Source: Paractinoplanes aksuensis (GTDB lineage Bacteria > Actinomycetota > Actinomycetes > Mycobacteriales > Micromonosporaceae). From it: a stretch of DNA of 64,000 nucleotides. Numbering within the stretch: position 1 is the stretch's first letter; every line of letters starts with the position of its first letter. The position numbers were made by a program, and so were the translations under genes. The notes below the pieces were generated by a model. It was not told the DNA's origin and ran no database searches. It was given only the letters and a program-made list of their open reading frames with translations. Below, piece by piece: positions 60,104 to 64,000 of this stretch. Location: assembly GCF_024137025.1 (NCBI RefSeq), contig NZ_JAMYJR010000051.1:62001-126000 (forward strand), read 5' to 3'.

Positions 60104-61402
60104 ATGCGCTCCCTTCCCTACCCGGCCGTGGTCAGAACCGCCTTCCCGCTGTACGTCACCACGCTCGTAGCCTCGGCCGGTGCGCTCGTCAACACGGCCA
60201 CGCTGGGGCGGCACGCCACCTCCGCGCTGGCCGCGTTCGCCGTCGCCATGGCCGTGTACGTCCCGGTCGTGGCCACGGTGACCGGCGTGATGCGCGGGAT
60301 GATGCCGTACGTCAGCCGGCACGATAATGATCACCGGCGGCTCGGTTCGCTGCTCGGCAACGGGCTGTGGCTCAGCTACACGATCGGGGGCCTCGGCGCG
60401 CTGGCCGTGCTGGGCACGCCGCACCTGGCCGAGGCGATCGACGTCACGGCGCCGACGATCCGGGGCCTCGGGGCGCTGCCGATCCTGCTCGCCCTCGCGG
60501 TCGTGGCCCAGTCCGTCGGCGCGTCGGCCGGCTCGACCCTGGTCACGCTGGGCCGGGGCCGGACGGTCATGCGGTCCGGCCTGATCAGCACGGCGGCCAC
60601 GGTGGGGCTGTCCCTGCTGCTCGTACCCGCCCTGGGGGTCGTCGGCGCCGGCACGGCGATGGTGGTCGCCGCTATTGCGTACGCCGGGCAGGTGCAACTC
60701 GCGCTGCGGAAGTTCACGGGATTACGCCGTACGATCCGGCCGGGCCGCCCCGACCACACCGAGATCACGCTGATCGCCCGCACCGGGTTGCCGATGGCCG
60801 GCACTGTGCTGGTCAAGTTCGCGGTGCTGGGCGTGCTGACCTTCGCGGCGGCCCGCCTCGGCACCGGCCCGGCGGCGGTGCACGGCGTGGCCGAATCGCT
60901 CGTCAACATCATCTACGCCGTGGCCGTATCGGTCGGACAGGCCGTGGTCCCGATGATCGGGCGTTCCCTGCGCGACGGCGATGCCGCCGGCGCCCGGCGC
61001 GGCGCCGGCGCGGGCGCGGTGGTCGCCCTGCTCTGGGTCGGTTTGCTCAGCGGCCTGACCATCGTCGCCGGCGGCTGGATCGTGCCACTGTTCAGCTCGG
61101 ACGCGGCACTGCAGCACGACATCCGGGCCATGCTGCCGCTGGTGGCGTTCGCCGTGCTCACCGACGCGGCCCAGGCCGTCTACGGGTTCGGCCTGCTCGG
61201 GCTAAGCCGAACCATGCCCGGCTTCGTCTCGACCGCAGTGTTCTTCGGCCTGCTCTGCCTGCTCGCGGTGCCGGTCGCGGACGCCGGCGGGCTGACGGCC
61301 CTGTGGGCGGCACTGGGCCTGGCCAACCTGGCTCAGGCGATCAGCAAGGCCTACTTCTTCCACCGTGCCACCAGACCCAGCCTCGCCCGCAAGACGCCGT
61401 AG
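60104..61402 (+). CDS. MATE-family multidrug efflux transporter
   Basis: 432 aa from ATG 60104. About 12 helices in two bundles, with the conserved start VVRTAFPLYVTTLVASAGAL, GMMPYVSRHDNDHRRLGSLL, and NIIYAVAVSVGQAVVPMIGR in the second bundle. It exports cationic compounds using a Na+ or H+ gradient. The substrate is not predictable. Monocistronic; the following 170 bp contain no gene. Confidence 0.88.
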   Translation: MRSLPYPAVVRTAFPLYVTTLVASAGALVNTATLGRHATSALAAFAVAMAVYVPVVATVTGVMRGMMPYVSRHDNDHRRLGSLLGNGLWLSYTIGGLGALAVLGTPHLAEAIDVTAPTIRGLGALPILLALAVVAQSVGASAGSTLVTLGRGRTVMRSGLISTAATVGLSLLLVPALGVVGAGTAMVVAAIAYAGQVQLALRKFTGLRRTIRPGRPDHTEITLIARTGLPMAGTVLVKFAVLGVLTFAAARLGTGPAAVHGVAESLVNIIYAVAVSVGQAVVPMIGRSLRDGDAAGARRGAGAGAVVALLWVGLLSGLTIVAGGWIVPLFSSDAALQHDIRAMLPLVAFAVLTDAAQAVYGFGLLGLSRTMPGFVSTAVFFGLLCLLAVPVADAGGLTALWAALGLANLAQAISKAYFFHRATRPSLARKTP

Positions 61403-61571
61403 ACCCGGCCCCCTGGGCGAGCCCTCAGCCGAGCCGAGGTTTGCGCGCCGTAGACCCCACCGCCTGGGCCCGCCAGCGCTTTGTTCGCGGCTCCGGCTGT
61501 CGACCCGGCGCTGTTCATGGCGATACTGCTCCACAGCGCAGACGGCGGCCTGAGTTCTCCAAGGAGGTCTC

Positions 61572-61700
61572 GTGTCCATCAACCAGGGCCCTCGTCCGTT
61601 CACGGAGCTCGAGTCCGATTTCCAGGATGTATGCGACCAGGCGATCGCAGCGCACCGGCAACTGTCTCCGCCGTACGTGCCGACAGTATGGACGGGATGA
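61572..61700 (+). CDS. Small protein (42 aa) behind a strong ribosome site, possibly frameshifted
   Basis: AAGGAGGT lies at 61561-61568, just before GTG 61572, so translation here is likely. The product begins MSINQGPRPFTELESDFQDV, is hydrophilic, and stops at TGA 61698-61700. One phase over, the DNA continues in coding style (SMDGMIAKLRAAEAA, stop at 61730-61732), so a single indel near 61690 may have cut off the last residues. No family recognised. Confidence 0.45.
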   Translation: MSINQGPRPFTELESDFQDVCDQAIAAHRQLSPPYVPTVWTG

Positions 61701-61892
61701 TCGCCAAGCTCCGTGCGGCCGAGGCCGCGTGACGTCTGATCGTCAGCGGCGACATCCAAACGGGCTTCGACCGCTCCCGCTGCGGGCGTTACGTGCTTGT
61801 CCTCAGTCGAGTGCGCGGACTGCGGCAATGAGAGCGCACGCCCAGAAAGCTCCTGCGCACCGGCGCCGGCCGACAGCTAACCTGGTGCGGCA

Positions 61893-61983
61893 CGCCGGGC
61901 AAAGGCGGGTGGGAAATTCCGTGCCAGCACTTCTGTGCTGCCGACCGCGAGGTATGAGCCGGTTCGAGTCCGGTAGCCCGGCG
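61893..61983 (+). ncRNA. tRNA-like structured element, copy 1 (91 nt)
   Basis: A closing stem CGCCGGGC/GCCCGGCG (8 bp, 61893-61900 with 61976-61983) encloses four hairpins in tRNA order. (1) D-arm-like: CGGG/TCCG with loop TGGGAAAT. (2) CAGCA/TGCTG with loop CTTCTG, anticodon-arm position but only 6 nt. (3) ACC-GCGA-GGT, a GNRA hairpin where class II tRNAs carry the long variable arm. (4) a perfect T-arm, GCCGG-TTCGAGT-CCGGT. No CCA is encoded. Copy 2 at 63080-63168 has the same layout with compensatory changes. Not a canonical tRNA. Confidence 0.5.
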
Positions 61984-62097
61984 CGCGCCTTGTACGCGGC
62001 AGATCCGTGCGCACGTTACGACTGCTCAGGTGCTTGCAATATCAGAGACGCGATCGCTTCCGTAAATGGATGTGGCCGTACGTTTAGGATCACCGCC

Positions 62098-62367
62098 ATG
62101 TCCGACGCCATCCGTGACGCCCTGCTCGGGGCCTGGCTTCATCTCGTCGCGGCGCTGGAGCTCTCCGATGATGAGCTGGTAGATCCAGGCTTCGTTTCCG
62201 ACGTGCTTGGCGACCTCACCACTGATCTCAGGAGCAGGCTGAGCCAGAGTGATCGAGCGCTGCTCGTCGAGCTCATCCGGCAGCACGCTGCCCGCGAGAT
62301 GGATCCGGAGCGGCGCGAGGTCTTCGAAGAGACACCGGAGAACTTCGGTCTGACTGACGAGCCCTGA
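62098..62367 (+). CDS. Hypothetical acidic protein (89 aa)
   Basis: ATG 62098, with AGGAT nearby. Mainly helical and acidic: MSDAIRDALLGAWLHLVAAL, ELSDDELVDPGFVSDVLGDL, REVFEETPENFGLTDEP. No signal, membrane segment or known family. It is the first gene after tRNA-like copy 1. Codon use is slightly less GC-biased than most of the window. Confidence 0.5.
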   Translation: MSDAIRDALLGAWLHLVAALELSDDELVDPGFVSDVLGDLTTDLRSRLSQSDRALLVELIRQHAAREMDPERREVFEETPENFGLTDEP

Positions 62368-62467
62368 GCCGGCCATCTAGGCGGCAGATGAATGCATCGC
62401 CGAGACGTGGTGGACGGCCCGGCCGGGCATGAGGTCGTGCCGCGCAGACGGTTGCGATCATGGCACC

Positions 62468-62896
62468 ATGGGTCAGTACTTCGACAATGCGACCACCGGC
62501 GAAACCTTGTGGAATCCGGCGACCAGGGTGGCGCAACTCTTCTACGGGATGACTGAGGTGTTGGTGCCGGTAGCCGGCCGGCCATGCGGCGTCGTGGATT
62601 TACGGACGGACGAGTACGCCGTCGACCCCGAGCCGTTCACCGCGTTCGTGGACGCTCTCGTGACGGAGTACCTCGCGTCGAATCATGCTGTTCTGAAAGC
62701 GATGCTGGCCGGCTACCTGCCAGCGGCGCTCGTAATGGTCAAGCGCAGCGGAAACACGGTCGCAGCGCTGACGAAACAGATCGAACGTTCGGCACAGGCG
62801 ATCTCGCTGAACACCGACGCCTTCGACCCGGATGCCGACCGGCACGACCTCACCCATCGGGCCGCAGCAGTCGCGGACTCGATGCCGACCGGCTGA
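62468..62896 (+). CDS. Hypothetical protein (142 aa)
   Basis: ATG 62468. A soluble protein with FDNATTGETLWNPATRVAQL, VDLRTDEYAVDPEPFTAFVD, ALVTEYLASNHAVLKAMLAG, and an internal hydrophobic stretch YLPAALVMVKR that is too short to call a membrane helix. No family recognised. Lies between the two tRNA-like copies. Third-position GC is lower than in the core genes, in keeping with acquired DNA. Confidence 0.45.
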   Translation: MGQYFDNATTGETLWNPATRVAQLFYGMTEVLVPVAGRPCGVVDLRTDEYAVDPEPFTAFVDALVTEYLASNHAVLKAMLAGYLPAALVMVKRSGNTVAALTKQIERSAQAISLNTDAFDPDADRHDLTHRAAAVADSMPTG

Positions 62897-63079
62897 GCCC
62901 GCCAGCAAGCGCGGCGACAACTGCTGCGGCTGTCGGGTCACCGCGTCGGCACGGCGCCGCACTGGCGCACCGCTGCCTCTCGGACAAGACCTGCGACGCT
63001 GGTTGGTGAGCGGGCCGCGCCAGATGAGGATGCCGCTCAAAGGCCTCGCGCTCCGGTCGCCGCATGTGCTGCCTCTCTC

Positions 63080-63168
63080 GCGCCGGGCAAAGACACTTGG
63101 GAAGAGTGCGTCACGTTCAGTCGTGTTGCCGCAAGGCATGAGCCGGTTCGAGTCCGGCAGCCCCGCGC
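63080..63168 (+). ncRNA. tRNA-like structured element, copy 2 (89 nt)
   Basis: Closing stem GCGCCGGGC/GCCCCGCGC (8 of 9 pairs), D-arm-like CACT/AGTG with loop TGGGAAG, second arm CACG/CGTG with loop TTCAGT, GNRA hairpin TGCC-GCAA-GGCA, and T-arm GCCGG-TTCGAGT-CCGGC. Relative to copy 1 the D-like stem differs at three of four pairs, all still paired. The GNRA stem swaps A-T for G-C. The T-arm and the 30 bases after it are nearly identical in both copies. Confidence 0.5.
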
Positions 63169-63282
63169 GCGCCTTATATGCGGCAAATCCGGACGTCTGA
63201 TAATGCTCGTGTTCGCCCCAGTCAGGCGCGTTCGTGGCGTGGCGTGGCGCTGAACGGAGATCACCCGTGCGACAGCTGGTGA

Positions 63283-63837
63283 TCAGCGGGACGCAATGGT
63301 GACCGTGATCTTGTCCCCGCGGCTCGGATCGATGCCGGCGGCGGCGCTGACCAGTTGCTCTATCTGAGCAGGATCGAAGTCCGACGAGCCGGAGAGGATT
63401 CGAACGACCACATCGAGCCGCGTGATCGGTTCCGGCGCTGAACTGCGGATTTCGTCCACCTGGTTGATCGCGTTGTTCCGGGTCACTTCGTCATCGAGTT
63501 CCGTCTCCGGCTGGCTGCTCTCGAGACCGGCAACGGCCGGGTTCGGAATAGAACTCGACGCTGAGGGGCCCAGCTCCACGGTTGTGACCACGACGCTGTT
63601 TTCCGGCCCGAGGACGCTGTCCAGCATGTTCTGCAGCGACCGATTCAGCTTCACCTGAACCGCCTCGGCCGCTGGATCGACTACGGGCGAGGGCGCAAGC
63701 GTTCTCGCCGACCCGACCGCCGAAGGCTGCAACGCACTGGGCCGCGATGACTGTACGCCGAAGAAGACACCGACAATTGTGACGATTAGGACGCTGATGA
63801 GCGAGAGCGTGCGTACCCTGCCGCCGATACGTGCCAT
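63283..63837 (-). CDS. Membrane protein with FliF/YscJ C-terminal-like domain
   Basis: 184 aa from ATG 63837, which has AGGA at a good distance; ATG 63852 is an alternative. One N-terminal helix (RTLSLISVLIVTIVGVFFGV), then VKLNRSLQNMLDSVLGPENS and VVVTTVELGPS, and near the C terminus FDPAQIEQLVSAAAGIDPSR and GDKITVTI. These are the conserved strands of the FliF/YscJ C-terminal domain (M-ring of flagella and type III secretion). The N-terminal ring-building domains of FliF are missing, so it may be a short paralogue of FliF. No other flagellar genes are visible in the window. Confidence 0.65.
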   Translation of the reverse strand: MARIGGRVRTLSLISVLIVTIVGVFFGVQSSRPSALQPSAVGSARTLAPSPVVDPAAEAVQVKLNRSLQNMLDSVLGPENSVVVTTVELGPSASSSIPNPAVAGLESSQPETELDDEVTRNNAINQVDEIRSSAPEPITRLDVVVRILSGSSDFDPAQIEQLVSAAAGIDPSRGDKITVTIASR

Positions 63838-64000
63838 GTCGGATCCTGTCATTATGTTCTGGAGCTGTCGTCCTACTCATCGGCACGTGATGCGCCAATT
63901 TGACATCTCCGGCATCTCAACAGCGCACGTCCCAGCCATTGGGCTCTCGACCCGGACAGACGGGAATTCCGGAAACTGTCTGACGCGATGCAGGTTGATT
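63838..64000. other. Right-edge sequence with no gene called
   Basis: About 160 bp upstream of the FliF-C-like gene; may hold its promoter. No frame is supported. Confidence 0.3.

Noticed and set aside
61893..61983. Canonical tRNA gene
   Set aside because: The T-arm is perfect and the overall order is tRNA-like, but the anticodon-position loop is 6 nt, no 7-nt loop gives a stable stem, and no CCA is encoded.
61893..63168. c-di-GMP-I or cobalamin riboswitch
   Set aside because: The GGGCAAA word resembles the GEMM core, but the GACGCAAAGCC segment and tetraloop receptor are missing. No B12-box is present.
63080..63200. attL/attR of an integrated element at a tRNA 3' end
   Set aside because: The repeated T-arm sequence fits an att core, but the 1.2 kb between the copies holds no integrase, and both copies are complete structures rather than a full tRNA plus a 3' fragment. 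Kept only as an alternative in the findings.
1..64000. CRISPR arrays, transposases and rRNA operons
   Set aside because: No regularly spaced identical repeats with unique spacers, no DDE or IS signature and no rRNA sequence were seen by eye. The only tandem arrays are the coding 45-bp repeats and the degenerate one at 38.5 kb.

Overview
The window is high-GC DNA with strong GC-third-codon bias. GTG and TTG starts are frequent, and many neighbouring genes overlap by 4 bp (ATGA/GTGA). Secreted polysaccharide hydrolases, NarL-type two-component pairs, an ECF41 sigma factor and large AfsR-like STAND ATPases point to a filamentous actinobacterium, most likely Micromonosporaceae (Actinoplanes-like). 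A FliF-related protein at the right edge fits a flagellated actinomycete. The taxon is an inference from gene content; no rRNA or canonical tRNA gene was found.

Layout. (1) 1-3.2 kb, minus strand: DedA protein, GT4 glycosyltransferase, DUF998 membrane protein carrying a 45-bp minisatellite, and a second DedA protein (cut by the left edge). (2) 3.3-6.5 kb: sensor kinase/response regulator pair, then a secreted SGNH hydrolase flanked by gene scraps. (3) 6.8-11.9 kb: polytopic membrane protein, secreted GH19 chitinase, SDR, small proteins and a lipoprotein. (4) 12.1-17.9 kb: a 864-aa STAND/TPR ATPase, a secreted protein made of two almost identical tandem copies, a decayed sodium/solute symporter, and a toxin-antitoxin-like pair. 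(5) 18-27.3 kb, minus strand: secreted S37 peptidase, then an apparent operon of an IclR regulator, the three lower meta-cleavage enzymes (hydratase, acylating acetaldehyde dehydrogenase, hydroxy-oxovalerate aldolase) and two tandem paralogous STAND ATPases, with the collapsed relic of a third. (6) 27.4-34.7 kb: PPOX enzyme, SeqA-N/RAMA-like protein, lipoprotein, and a kinase/regulator pair followed by an ABC ATPase/permease. (7) 34.7-38.5 kb: poorly coding, partly AC-rich DNA with a few small genes. (8) 38.9-46.7 kb: exported GH81 beta-1,3-glucanase behind a perfect LacI-type palindrome, dodecin, YidC-like insertase with DUF6412, secreted endonuclease, an epoxide hydrolase lacking its middle third, and GH20 hexosaminidase. 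(9) 46.9-51.2 kb: IlvA, FAD oxidoreductase coupled to an ECF41 sigma factor, AraC regulator. (10) 51.4-59.1 kb: lipoprotein, zinc alcohol dehydrogenase, CheB-like methylesterase, M6 metalloprotease, and a large membrane protein with a periplasmic-binding-protein-like region. (11) 59.1-64 kb: DUF5996, MATE transporter, then small unknown genes bracketed by two copies of a tRNA-like structured element, and a FliF-C-like protein.

How they work together. Chitinase, hexosaminidase and beta-1,3-glucanase would degrade fungal and insect cell-wall polymers. A LacI-type operator and a second palindrome shared by the chitinase and the duplicated secreted protein suggest substrate-controlled expression. 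The meta-cleavage genes would finish aromatic-ring degradation under IclR control. The main unexplained items are the duplicated tRNA-like element, the STAND array tied to a catabolic operon, the 45-bp minisatellite inside a membrane protein gene, and the duplicated secreted protein.
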